In this document: piece by piece, positions 18,201 through 26,713 of the stretch | Numbering within the stretch: the stretch's first letter is position 1 | How the letters are laid out: each line of letters begins with the position of its first letter | DNA from: Campylobacter concisus | GTDB lineage: Bacteria > Campylobacterota > Campylobacteria > Campylobacterales > Campylobacteraceae | Direction of reading: 5' to 3' | DNA: 64,000 nucleotides | Assembly (NCBI RefSeq): GCF_003048615.2 | Contig: NZ_CP049263.1 | Span: forward strand, 620,001 to 684,000 | The notes under the pieces: generated by a model | The model's input: only the letters and a program-made list of their open reading frames with translations | The model's database searches: none | What the model was told of the DNA's origin: nothing | Position numbers and translations under genes: made by a program

Positions 18201-19529
18201 CTACTCACCTAAGAAGTATTTTAGATCAGCTTGCGCGTCGCCGCTAATTGGTCTAACGTTAAATTTATCCACTAAGAAATTTATGATCTCTTCATTGAAA
18301 AATTTAGGCAAGCTAGGTCCTACGTTGATGTTTTTGATACCAAGGCTAAATAGCGCTAGCAAGATGATGACCGCTTTTTGCTCCATCCACATTAGCACGA
18401 TAGAAACTGGTAGGTCATTTACTGCGATGCCTGTTGCCTCGCTTAGAGCAAGGGCTATTTTAACCGCGCCGTTACTGTCGTTGCACTGGCCAAGGTCGAT
18501 GTAGCGTGGTAGCTCGGTGCCTGGGACGTTGCCAAAGTCGATGTCGTTAAATCTAAATTTACCGCAGCTTGAAGTAAGTATCACACAGTCTTTTGGAAGG
18601 CTAGCAGCTAGCTCTCTATAGTACTCACGTCCCTTGCCAGGCGCGTCACAGCCAGCTATCACGAAAAATCTGCGGATCTTACCAGTCTTAATCGCATCTA
18701 AAATTTGTGGGGCTAAAGTTAGTATAGTCTTGTAATGTCCGCCAGTTACTAGGCTCTCGTCGCTATCAAAGCCGCTAACATCGCCACAAGCTAGTGCGCA
18801 CTCGATAAGTGGTGTGAAGTCGTCGTTTTCTATGTGTTTTACGCCGTTTGTGCCAGCGATCGAGTAGCCAAATAGCCTATCAGCATATGTGCAGTTTGAG
18901 CGTAGTGGCACGATGCAGTTTGTTGTCATTAGTATCGCGCCCTTAAATTCGTTAAATAGCTTAGTTTGGTCAAACCACGCCTTGCCGACGTTGCCTTTTA
19001 GGTGGCTATACTTGCGTAGTTCTGGGTATCCGTGAGCTGGGAGCATCTCTGAGTGAGTGTAGATGTTGATGCCTTTGTCTTTTGTCGCCTCAAGTAGCGC
19101 TTTTAGAGCGTGCAAGTTGTGACCACTTACCAAGATCGCCTTGCCCTCAACCTTATTTTGGCTCACTCTAACTGGTGTTGGGATGCCAAATTTAGCTGTG
19201 TGAGCCTCGCTTAATAGGTTCATCACCTCAACGCCAGCACCGCCTACTTCAAGAAGTTGTTTGATGTGCTCGTCGAAGTTAAAATTTGAGTTTGTAAGCG
19301 TAAAATAAAGCGTATCAGCCATAACGCGGTCGACATTACTAGTATCAGCGCCAAGCTCGTGTGCGTGATGGCGGTATGCGCTAAGGCCTTTTAAGCCAAA
19401 AACCATCGTATCTTGCAAAAGTGCTAGCGTGTCGCTCTTGCCACAGGTGCCCATAGGCTGGCCCTTTGCACCGCATCCATCCTCAGCGCTCATCTCGCAC
19501 TGATGGCAAAACATCTTCATATCTTTCAT
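18201..19529 (-). CDS. hcp: hybrid cluster protein (hydroxylamine reductase), short form
   Basis: 442 residues. N-terminal cysteines C8, C11, C19 and C29 hold the first Fe-S cluster. The hybrid-cluster region is visible as GHNLHAL, TTNCIVP, VIAGCDAPGKGREYY, TSSCGKFRF, LGQCND and the final INVGPSLP. At 442 residues it lacks about 100 residues found in enterobacterial Hcp, so it belongs with the short (class III-like) forms. Hcp reduces hydroxylamine to ammonia and in E. coli acts as an NO reductase. No hcr reductase gene is next to it. The start has AAGGAG, and an FNR-type box sits at about -41.5. Confidence 0.93.
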   Translation of the reverse strand: MKDMKMFCHQCEMSAEDGCGAKGQPMGTCGKSDTLALLQDTMVFGLKGLSAYRHHAHELGADTSNVDRVMADTLYFTLTNSNFNFDEHIKQLLEVGGAGVEVMNLLSEAHTAKFGIPTPVRVSQNKVEGKAILVSGHNLHALKALLEATKDKGINIYTHSEMLPAHGYPELRKYSHLKGNVGKAWFDQTKLFNEFKGAILMTTNCIVPLRSNCTYADRLFGYSIAGTNGVKHIENDDFTPLIECALACGDVSGFDSDESLVTGGHYKTILTLAPQILDAIKTGKIRRFFVIAGCDAPGKGREYYRELAASLPKDCVILTSSCGKFRFNDIDFGNVPGTELPRYIDLGQCNDSNGAVKIALALSEATGIAVNDLPVSIVLMWMEQKAVIILLALFSLGIKNINVGPSLPKFFNEEIINFLVDKFNVRPISGDAQADLKYFLGE

Positions 19530-19562
19530 CTTTTCTCCTTGTGAATTTAAAAATTTAAGCGG

Positions 19563-19605
19563 ATTTTATCCTAGGTGGCTAGCCATTTTGGTTGATAGCA
19601 GTCAA
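19563..19605 (-). promoter_or_regulatory. CRP/FNR-type box and -10 element of hcp
   Basis: TTGATAGCAGTCAA at 19592-19605 matches TTGAT-N4-ATCAA except for one base. On the minus strand a -10 candidate (TAAAAT, 19568-19563) predicts a start near 19557, placing the box centre (19598.5) at -41.5, the class II activator position. This supports activation of hcp by a CRP/FNR-family regulator such as the one encoded at 30499-31137. Confidence 0.65.
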
Positions 19606-19749
19606 GAAAAGTTAAATTTAAATTTTAGTTATTAAATTTAAGATTTTATGATTATGGATATCAAAATATAAATTTGAAATTTGTCATAAAGAGTTAAAAA
19701 AATTTACAAAAAAACGATTTACATTTGAAATTTATTTAAAAGGATGAAA

Positions 19750-20394
19750 ATGAAAAATTTATTACTGGCGATATTTGCCGCCTTTATGCTTTGTGGCTGC
19801 GCTCCAAAGGGGGTATTTGTGAGTTTGCCAGACGAGCAAGCACCTTCAAGCATTAGCAAAAAGACAAAAATTTACATCGAAAGCGTCAAAGATGTGAGAG
19901 CCTTTGAAAACGACCCAAAACAAGCAAGCACCCCATCTTTATATAAGCACAATGTAAATGAAGTTAGCGCAAAAGAGAAGCAAAAATACATCGGCAGGAC
20001 GAGAAATGGCTATGGCAAAGGGCTGTGGAACGTTATCTTAGAAAACAACCAAAACGTGAGCTCAGTGCTAAGGTCGCGCATAGAGGAGGCCTTTAAGGAA
20101 AACGGCTATCAAGTCGTAAAAGACAAAAGCCTAATCGATGAAAACACGCTCACCGCAAGCGCAAGGGTAGTCAAATTTTGGTCGTACATATCGCTTGGTT
20201 TTAGCAAGGTTGGGCTAAATATGGATATAGACACGCTTTTAAGCGTCAAAGACAAAGAGATAAAGACCGATCTTAAGCGCTCTGAGTTTTATTTTCTAGT
20301 GACAAATGATGACTTTTCAAACATCATAAAAACGTCTTTAAAAGAGTACAAAGAGAAGCTTGCAAAACAGATAAGCGAGCTAAATTTAGAGTAA
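19750..20394 (+). CDS. YajG-like lipoprotein
   Basis: 214 residues from the ATG at 19750, which has AAAAGG 6-7 nt upstream; the ATG at 19744 lies too close to that site. The lipobox is LCGC. The body (IYIESVKDVRAF to RSRIEEAFKENGYQVV) resembles the YajG family of outer-membrane lipoproteins of unknown function. It stands alone, and an 11-bp hairpin follows it. No function can be assigned. Confidence 0.75.
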   Translation: MKNLLLAIFAAFMLCGCAPKGVFVSLPDEQAPSSISKKTKIYIESVKDVRAFENDPKQASTPSLYKHNVNEVSAKEKQKYIGRTRNGYGKGLWNVILENNQNVSSVLRSRIEEAFKENGYQVVKDKSLIDENTLTASARVVKFWSYISLGFSKVGLNMDIDTLLSVKDKEIKTDLKRSEFYFLVTNDDFSNIIKTSLKEYKEKLAKQISELNLE

Positions 20395-20400
20395 ATTTTA

Positions 20401-20433
20401 GGCTAGCTGCTAAATTTATAGTGGCTAGCTTTT
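20401..20433. terminator. terminator between the YajG-like gene and queC
   Basis: GCTAGC at 20402 pairs with GCTAGC at 20424. The stem extends through two G-T pairs to 11 bp around a 6-nt loop, with TTTT after it on the plus strand. Confidence 0.65.
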
Positions 20434-20450
20434 AAATTTCAAGGCAAATT

Positions 20451-21116
20451 TCACTTTTTATAAGGGATCTTATCAACGGCGTTTGCTTTTTTAAAGCCAT
20501 TTAGCCTTAGCCTGCAGCTATCACAAAGCCCGCACGCCTCATCCTCGCTCTCGTAGCAGCTCCATGTGAGCTCTATTGGTGAGCCAAGCTCAAGCGACTT
20601 TGAGACGATATCAGCCTTGCTTAAATTTACAAGCGGCGTGATGATCTCGCAAGAAAAATCAGCCGACGTGCCTAAATTTATTGCCTCATTTATGCTTTTT
20701 ATAAAGCTCTCTTTGCAGTCAGGATACCCAGAGCTATCCTCCTCGACCACGCCTATGTAGATCGCCTGCGCCCCCTCTTTTTCGGCAAGCGCTGCGGCGA
20801 TTGAGATAAATACGCCATTTCTAAACGGCACGTAGGTGTTTGGCACGTCCTTGCTAACGCCATCTTTTCTTATATGCATGCTCTTATCGGTTAGCGAATT
20901 TCCGCCTATTTGAGCGATGAAGCTAACGTCTAAATTTATCTTTTTAACCACGCCCAGTCGCTCACAGATCTCGTCAAACGCGCGCTTTTCTCGCTTCATA
21001 GTCCTTTGGTTATAGTCAAAATGAAGTGCGACCACATCATACCCAGCCCTCTTTGCCATCACAGCGCAAAGCGTGCTATCCATGCCACCGCTCATTATAC
21101 AAACTGCTTTTTTCAT
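20451..21116 (-). CDS. queC: 7-cyano-7-deazaguanine synthase
   Basis: 221 residues from the ATG at 21116 (AAAGGG upstream; the open frame reaches 21149 but without homology). The PP-loop motif is SGGMDST (residues 8-14), and the C-terminal zinc site is built from C residues in [17 protein letters not shown]. QueC turns 7-carboxy-7-deazaguanine into preQ0 with ATP and ammonia, on the way to queuosine. No other que gene is adjacent. It is divergent from ybeY with a 57-bp gap. Confidence 0.94.
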   Translation of the reverse strand: MKKAVCIMSGGMDSTLCAVMAKRAGYDVVALHFDYNQRTMKREKRAFDEICERLGVVKKINLDVSFIAQIGGNSLTDKSMHIRKDGVSKDVPNTYVPFRNGVFISIAAALAEKEGAQAIYIGVVEEDSSGYPDCKESFIKSINEAINLGTSADFSCEIITPLVNLSKADIVSKSLELGSPIELTWSCYESEDEACGLCDSCRLRLNGFKKANAVDKIPYKK

Positions 21117-21173
21117 ATTTTGCCCTTTAAATTTGCTAAAATTATACAAAAATTTACTAAGGACAAGCCAAAA

Positions 21174-21629
21174 ATGATACTTTGCGAAGAGAGTTATCCA
21201 GAAATTTTAGATCAAATTTGCTCATATCTAACGCCTGGAGAAGTTGAGCTTCTCTTTATCAATAAAGATGAGATGAGAGAGTTAAACAGCTCTGAGCGTG
21301 GCATAGACAAAACCACTGACGTCTTAAGCTTCCCCCTTGAGCTTGTTATCCACGCCCCACTTGGCTCGGTAGTCATAAACAAAGATATGGTAAAAGAAAA
21401 AGCAGCCGAGCTAAATCACAGCGAAGAGGCCGAAACTGCACTACTTTTCACACATGGCTTGCTGCATATCTTAGGATATGATCACGAAAAAGATGATGGA
21501 CAGATGAGAGAAAAAGAGTGCGAAGTGATAGCTAAATTTGACCTGCCAAAGAGCCTAATTGTAAGAAGTGAAAATGTTAGGCTCATTGATCTAATAAATT
21601 CTAATAACAAAGATAATCTAAAAAAGTAA
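21174..21629 (+). CDS. ybeY: endoribonuclease YbeY
   Basis: 151 residues from the ATG at 21174 (AAGGA upstream; earlier in-frame starts lie inside queC). The zinc-binding motif [11 protein letters not shown] is intact. YbeY processes rRNA 3' ends and takes part in ribosome quality control. Its 3' end overlaps the convergent gene at 21618 by 12 nt. Confidence 0.95.
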   Translation: MILCEESYPEILDQICSYLTPGEVELLFINKDEMRELNSSERGIDKTTDVLSFPLELVIHAPLGSVVINKDMVKEKAAELNHSEEAETALLFTHGLLHILGYDHEKDDGQMREKECEVIAKFDLPKSLIVRSENVRLIDLINSNNKDNLKK

Positions 21630-22601
21630 ACTTTCTTCAGGTATTTTATGTAGTTCTTCTAAAAGTTCATTTTTTTGACATAGAACTAATATATATATGA
21701 AATTTTTTAGTTTTTTTATTTCGCTTAAATTTTTAAAATAGATCGCGTTTTCTATTTTAAGTAGAGAATTTTCTGGTAGACAAAATTTTATTTCACTATG
21801 GTTAAAGTTTTTTCTTAAAAATATACTTTGGCTTAGATATAAATCCTCGTCGCTTTCTGTGATTATAGCCCTAAAACTATTTCCAAAATTTGTAGGCATA
21901 AAGTTTTTATCTATAAATACTGGATCAAAATGCCCTTGAATTCTTCCTTCGTAGGGCTTAAATGAAATTTTATGAGTATCAAGAAATTTTAAAAGTCCAT
22001 AAAACATACCAGCAAAAACACGTGGAATATTTAGGTTTTGATAGTAAGTTTGTTTAAAAACTGTGCTTGTGAAAAATATTGAACTCGGATTTATCTCATG
22101 GATTGAAGTGTCTGTATAGATCGTGTCAAATAGAGGAGATATGCGCTGGAGAGTCCTGATGTCTTCTCCAAAGAAAGTATCGAAAACTTTTGCATGAAAT
22201 ATTTGATTAAAAAGCTCCGTGATACTTTTTGACATAACGTGCGCATTGGATCCTAATTTTGATTTTTCTAAAAGATCGTTTATAAAAGGATTAACAGCGC
22301 AAAATTTCAAATCTTTATGTGTTGATTCAAACCTCATTAGTTTTATCATGGCAGTTTGAAGACTGCTTACTTTTAAAAAGGCTACCTCATTGTCGGTGAT
22401 AGCCATTTCTTCTTCGCCAATGATGGCATAAGCACCTTGCTTGATCGCTGATTCTATGTCACTATCATTTGCGTTCAAACAGATATAGGCAAAACCTCGC
22501 CTCACATGCTTTAGCTCAAATACAAATTCGCTAACACTGGTTATTGTAGGTGTATTTAGCGCCTGAGCATTTATAAGGCGGGTTAAATTTTCTATCGTCA
22601 T
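21618..22601 (-). CDS. Mur-ligase-N-terminal-like protein of unknown function
   Basis: 327 residues. The first ~90 ([20 protein letters not shown], then [13 protein letters not shown]) look like the UDP-sugar-binding domain of MurE/MurF. The ATP-binding GTNGKT motif and the central and C-terminal ligase domains are missing. The remainder is unrecognised, with F, I, L and N rich segments and no membrane helix. It follows metG directly (stop and start adjacent) and occurs next to ybeY in C. jejuni too, as I recall. It cannot be a Mur ligase as it stands; a binding or regulatory role in wall precursor metabolism would be a guess. Confidence 0.7.
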   Translation of the reverse strand: MTIENLTRLINAQALNTPTITSVSEFVFELKHVRRGFAYICLNANDSDIESAIKQGAYAIIGEEEMAITDNEVAFLKVSSLQTAMIKLMRFESTHKDLKFCAVNPFINDLLEKSKLGSNAHVMSKSITELFNQIFHAKVFDTFFGEDIRTLQRISPLFDTIYTDTSIHEINPSSIFFTSTVFKQTYYQNLNIPRVFAGMFYGLLKFLDTHKISFKPYEGRIQGHFDPVFIDKNFMPTNFGNSFRAIITESDEDLYLSQSIFLRKNFNHSEIKFCLPENSLLKIENAIYFKNLSEIKKLKNFIYILVLCQKNELLEELHKIPEESLLF

Positions 22602-24536
22602 TTAGCCAACGATCGCGCCGTTTTTGACCTTGCCCTGCGTGCCAAGAAGCGTTAGCGAGCCGTCTGATGCGCTTAGAATCATGCCTTGTGAGACATATTT
22701 TTTCATCATCGTTCGCTCTTTTAAATTTGCTAAAACGCAAACTTGCTTGCCCACAAGTGAGCTAGGCTCGTAGTATTTGGCGATGCCTGATAAAATTTGA
22801 CGTGGCTGCTCCTCGCCAAGATCTATCTTAAATTTAAGCAGCTTGTCGCTCCCCTCAACCCTCTCGCACTCGAGAACTTCGCCTACTTTTATCACAATTT
22901 TGGCAAAGTCATCGATGCTAATGATATCTTCTTCTTTTTTCTCATCTTTTGGCTCATCTTTTGCCTCTACTTTTGGCCCTTCTTTTAGGTCTCTTGCCTC
23001 GCCCATTAGCTCTTTTTCTATCCTTGGGAAGAGTGGCTCAGTAGCTTTTGCAGTAAAATTTGAAATTTCATTTTTTAATACAAGGCTCTCATAAGAGGCC
23101 GTATCTATGCTAAAGCCAAGCGTATCAGCTATCTTGGCGCAAGTTTTTGGCATAGCTGGGCTAAGCAGTATCGCCACTTTTGCAAGTAAATTTGCACAAA
23201 GTGCCACAAGTGCGTTTGCCTCGTCACTTTTACCAGCTTTTACAAGCGACCATGGCTCATACTTCGCAACGGCTGCGTTTGCAAGCGTTACAACCTTCCA
23301 AAGATCCTCTAAATAGCGGTTTGTGGCTAAATTTTCTAAATTTTTAATTGCCTCATCAAGATAGCCCTTCGCCTCATCAAGCTCGGCTTTATGAAATTTG
23401 ATCACATCTTTTGAGTCGATCTTGTAGTCGCTATACTTTGCGCTCATGCCCACAATTCGGCTTAGTAAGTTGCCAAGTCCGTTGCCAAGCTCTGAGTTTA
23501 TGCGCTCGATCAAGGCTTTTTGGCTGTAGTCGCCATCTTGTCCAAAAGGTACCTCTCTAAGCAAAAAGTATCTGAAATTTTCAAGTCCATAAGCGTTTGC
23601 GACCTCTCTTGGGTTTATGACGTTGCCCTTGCTTTTGCTCATCTTTTCGCCATCTATCGTCCACCAGCCGTGCGCTGCGACGTGTTTTGGTAGTGGCAAG
23701 CCAAGGCTCATCAAAAATGCCGGCCAATAAACTGCGTGAAAACGCAAAATGTCTTTGCCAACGATGTGCGTCGTATGCGGCCAAAAGTCCATTCTAGCGT
23801 TATCTCTTGAGTATCCTAGCGTTGTTAAGTAGTTTATGAGCGCGTCAAGCCAGACGTACATAACGTGTTTGTCATCGTTTGCGCTCTTTGGTAGCTTTAT
23901 GCCCCAGTCAAAGCTCGTTCTTGTGACTGAGAGATCTTTTAATCCGCCTTTTACAAAGCTTACGACCTCATTTTTCTTGCCCTTTGGGATGACGCAAAGC
24001 TCGTCGTTTTCATACCATTTTAAAAGTGCGTCTTCGTATTTTGAAAGCTTAAAAAAGTAGCTCTCTTCTTTAACCAAAGATGTCACGCGGCCGCAGTCTG
24101 GACAGCGGTTGTCTTCAAGCAGGTCTCTTTGGTTGAAAAATGTCTCACAGCTAACGCAGTAAAAGCCCTCGTATTCGCCCTTGTAGATATCGCCGTTTGC
24201 TTGCATCTTTTCAAAGACATTTTGCACGGTTTGCTTGTGCTCTTCGTCGGTTGTCCTTATGAAGTGGTTGTAGCTTATCTCAAATTCATCCCAAAGCGAT
24301 CTAAATTTCGCACTGATCTCGTCTGCGTACTCTTTTGGCGTCTTGCCTCTAGCGCGAGCTGCTTGCTCGATCTTTTGACCATGCTCGTCTGTGCCAGTCA
24401 TGAAGTAGGTCTCTTTGCCTTGCAAGCGGTTAAATCTAGCAAGCGTATCAGCGATGATAGTCGTGTAGGCGTGGCCGATGTGTGGCACGTCATTTACGTA
24501 ATAAATCGGAGTAGTTATATAAGCTTTTTCTTTCAT
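22602..24536 (-). CDS. metG: methionyl-tRNA synthetase
   Basis: 644 residues of class I synthetase. The HIGH motif is HIGHAYT (YVNDVPHIGH), the zinc cysteines lie in CVSC and CPDC (about 125-147), and KMSKS is in GEKMSKSKGN. The anticodon-binding helical domain follows, then a charged linker (PKVEAKDEPKDEKK) and a C-terminal Trbp111-like tRNA-binding domain (FAKIVIKVGEVLECERV onward) that also dimerises. It heads the minus-strand pair with the Mur-like gene and is followed upstream by the small cysteine-rich gene. Confidence 0.96.
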   Translation of the reverse strand: MKEKAYITTPIYYVNDVPHIGHAYTTIIADTLARFNRLQGKETYFMTGTDEHGQKIEQAARARGKTPKEYADEISAKFRSLWDEFEISYNHFIRTTDEEHKQTVQNVFEKMQANGDIYKGEYEGFYCVSCETFFNQRDLLEDNRCPDCGRVTSLVKEESYFFKLSKYEDALLKWYENDELCVIPKGKKNEVVSFVKGGLKDLSVTRTSFDWGIKLPKSANDDKHVMYVWLDALINYLTTLGYSRDNARMDFWPHTTHIVGKDILRFHAVYWPAFLMSLGLPLPKHVAAHGWWTIDGEKMSKSKGNVINPREVANAYGLENFRYFLLREVPFGQDGDYSQKALIERINSELGNGLGNLLSRIVGMSAKYSDYKIDSKDVIKFHKAELDEAKGYLDEAIKNLENLATNRYLEDLWKVVTLANAAVAKYEPWSLVKAGKSDEANALVALCANLLAKVAILLSPAMPKTCAKIADTLGFSIDTASYESLVLKNEISNFTAKATEPLFPRIEKELMGEARDLKEGPKVEAKDEPKDEKKEEDIISIDDFAKIVIKVGEVLECERVEGSDKLLKFKIDLGEEQPRQILSGIAKYYEPSSLVGKQVCVLANLKERTMMKKYVSQGMILSASDGSLTLLGTQGKVKNGAIVG

Positions 24537-24551
24537 ATTTTTCCTTTAAAT

Positions 24552-24770
24552 TTAAAAATCAAATCCGCCGTCACTGCCGGTGTTGCCTTTTGACATCGAG
24601 TTGTAGCAGCTATTTACATACTCTATCCTCGTCTCGCAGTCAAAAAATGCCTCGCAGTTAAAACAGCTTTTGCGACCTTTTTGCTCTTGGCACTCTTGCA
24701 TGATTTTAGCCTTTTGTTTTAGGGCTAGCTCAAATGCGTCAAGTGGCTCGTTTACTTGTGCTTCTTGCAT
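24552..24770 (-). CDS. small cysteine-rich conserved protein
   Basis: 72 residues whose start codon overlaps the fbp stop (TAATG) and whose end lies 15 nt before metG. The centre has a four-cysteine pattern (CQEQKGRKSC, CEAFFDC), then a C in NSCYN and a low-complexity SKGNTGSDGGFDF tail. The spacing suggests a small metal-binding fold, unproved. It keeps this position between fbp and metG in relatives. Function unknown. Confidence 0.75.
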   Translation of the reverse strand: MQEAQVNEPLDAFELALKQKAKIMQECQEQKGRKSCFNCEAFFDCETRIEYVNSCYNSMSKGNTGSDGGFDF

Positions 24771-25633
24771 TATTTTTGCTCGTAAAATTTATGCAAAAGA
24801 GAAATTTCATCACGCGAACCAAAGAAGCATGGCGTAGTTTGGTGAATTTTTTCTATTTTTATATCAAAGAGTGTTTGGTTTTTGCCGTTTGAGGTTGCGC
24901 CCTTTGCGTTTTCATATATAAAGGCAAAAGGGAGCACCTCAAAGACAACCCTTAGTTTGCCATTTGGATGATCGCTCGTTGCTGGGTAGCTAAAAAGACC
25001 GCCGCCTTTTAGTAAAATTTGATGCAAGTCGCTCACCATCGCACCTGAGTATCTTAGCCTGTAACCCTCGTTAAATAGCTCGTTTATGAAATTTCTATGC
25101 GTTTGGCTCCAGCCTTTTTGTGTAGCTCCTGTGGCGTTTAGCTTGCCTTTTTCTTTTAGCTCAAGCTCTTTTACAAATTTAAACTCGCCATCTTTGCCAA
25201 GTCTATAAAATTTAGGCAAAGCGCCCTTTTTCTCAGCAATTACTAGCTCAAGCCTTGGACCATAGATGCTGTAAGCTGCGGCTATTAAATTTTCTGGTTT
25301 TACCTCGTCTTCGTAGATGCCAAAGATCGAGCCAACGGCGAAATTTACATCAACTAGGCTTGAGCCATCGAGTGGATCGTAAGCGATGATAAATTTAGCG
25401 TTTTTATTTATCTCAAGCTCGTCCTCTTTCTCTTCGCTAATTAGCGCTTTTACGCACTCTAAGTCGCTAAATTTAGCCGTAATGATCTCGTCGCTTTTAA
25501 CATCAAGCTTTAGCTGGGTATCACCAGTCGCGTTTTCGTGAGTTGTGTAGCCAAGATCGGCGTATTTTATGACCTCGCTTATCTCTTTTGCGATATCTTT
25601 AATGGTGTTAAAAATTTGGTTTAGTTCTTGCAT
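24770..25633 (-). CDS. fbp: fructose-1,6-bisphosphatase, class I
   Basis: 287 residues from the ATG at 25633, which overlaps the mobB stop; the open frame upstream to 25669 has no homology. The class I signature is [20 protein letters not shown] with its metal-binding aspartates, and EEKEDE is upstream. It dephosphorylates fructose 1,6-bisphosphate in gluconeogenesis, the main direction of carbon flow in campylobacters that lack phosphofructokinase. Confidence 0.95.
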   Translation of the reverse strand: MQELNQIFNTIKDIAKEISEVIKYADLGYTTHENATGDTQLKLDVKSDEIITAKFSDLECVKALISEEKEDELEINKNAKFIIAYDPLDGSSLVDVNFAVGSIFGIYEDEVKPENLIAAAYSIYGPRLELVIAEKKGALPKFYRLGKDGEFKFVKELELKEKGKLNATGATQKGWSQTHRNFINELFNEGYRLRYSGAMVSDLHQILLKGGGLFSYPATSDHPNGKLRVVFEVLPFAFIYENAKGATSNGKNQTLFDIKIEKIHQTTPCFFGSRDEISLLHKFYEQK

Positions 25634-26112
25634 TATACAGCCTTTGCATTTTTGATTATCCACGCACAAATGGCGTCTATATCGTCTAAATTTAGATTTG
25701 TGATCTCGTAGGGGATCTGCTTTTTATAAGTGGCGATCGCGTCTGAAAAGCTAAGATAAGCTTCATCGATCTCGCCTCTAAAGACGCTTAGTCTTGGTAG
25801 TGGCAGTGTCTTTAGCCCCTCTACTAAGAGCATGTCAAACTCGCCGATCATCCTTATGACCTCGTCTATGCCTTGCGAGCTTTGTGAAAAATAAGTCGTT
25901 CTAGTAGGACTCATCACAACTACGTCAGCTCCTGCCTGAGAAAATTTAAAGCTATCCTTGCCTTCAACGTCAAATTTGGCCTTGTCGCCTGGGTCGTGCT
26001 TGACTACAACGACCTTTAGCCCATCATCTATAAATTTTTTTGCGACTTTTAAGATAAGCGTCGTTTTTCCGCTATTTGAAGGGCCAGAAAAAGCAATGGC
26101 AAGTCTTTTCAT
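25633..26112 (-). CDS. mobB: molybdopterin-guanine dinucleotide biosynthesis protein MobB
   Basis: 159 residues with P-loop GPSNSGKTT (residues 9-17), VVKHDPGDK and [14 protein letters not shown], the usual MobB marks. It is a GTP-binding helper for the bis-MGD cofactor used by nitrate, formate and other molybdoenzymes. It overlaps fbp by one base. No mobA is in the window. Confidence 0.93.
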   Translation of the reverse strand: MKRLAIAFSGPSNSGKTTLILKVAKKFIDDGLKVVVVKHDPGDKAKFDVEGKDSFKFSQAGADVVVMSPTRTTYFSQSSQGIDEVIRMIGEFDMLLVEGLKTLPLPRLSVFRGEIDEAYLSFSDAIATYKKQIPYEITNLNLDDIDAICAWIIKNAKAV

Positions 26113-26233
26113 AAGAGCCTTTTTCGTTAAAATTTCTTGCGATTATAGCTCATATTGGCTTTAAAATTTATGAGTGAAATTTAAAAAATAAAATGCTAAA
26201 ATGCGAGAAAATTTAATATTTTAAGAGTTTTTG

Positions 26234-26713
26234 ATGAGAAAATTTACACTATTTTTTGCATTTATTTTGATGATATTTGGTTGTGCTGATCAAAAAGTGA
26301 TCGTGCATGAGCCACTAAAAAATGAGCTTTTAGCCTACACAAGCAAGAGCGAGATCATCGATGGCACCGATAGAACGCTCATAATCGCAACCTATCTAAA
26401 TCCAATATATAACTCAAATTTAGACGAGAGCAAAGAGCACTTTTTAGTAGCTATAAACCCAAAAGAGCATGCGCAAAATTTGAGCAATATAAAGGTAAAT
26501 GGCGACTCAAATGCCACAAATGCAAGACTGCTTGATGAAAGTGACGAGATGCTTAAATTTGCTGGATTTTCTATGCCTTGGGCGGTCTATTATGAAGTGA
26601 CCGCACCAAGTAAGCAAAGCGACGATCTCGCGCTTAGTTTCGAAATTTATCAGTCAAAGCCGGTTTTGTTAAATTTTCGAAAAGTTGCGAAATCTTTATA
26701 CTGGAACCATTAA
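26234..26713 (+). CDS. predicted lipoprotein, unknown function
   Basis: 159 residues from the ATG at 26234 (the TTG at 26231 is also in frame). The lipobox is IFGC at about residue 17. The body is beta-rich, and no family is recognised beyond its conserved position between mobB and slt. Its last 80 nt overlap the convergent slt gene, so the two transcripts are antisense at their ends. Confidence 0.75.
   Translation: MRKFTLFFAFILMIFGCADQKVIVHEPLKNELLAYTSKSEIIDGTDRTLIIATYLNPIYNSNLDESKEHFLVAINPKEHAQNLSNIKVNGDSNATNARLLDESDEMLKFAGFSMPWAVYYEVTAPSKQSDDLALSFEIYQSKPVLLNFRKVAKSLYWNH

Noticed and set aside
26634-26713. Frameshift or gene fusion where the lipoprotein and slt overlap
   Set aside because: Both frames are intact and convergent; the 80-bp overlap is a plain tail-to-tail overlap.
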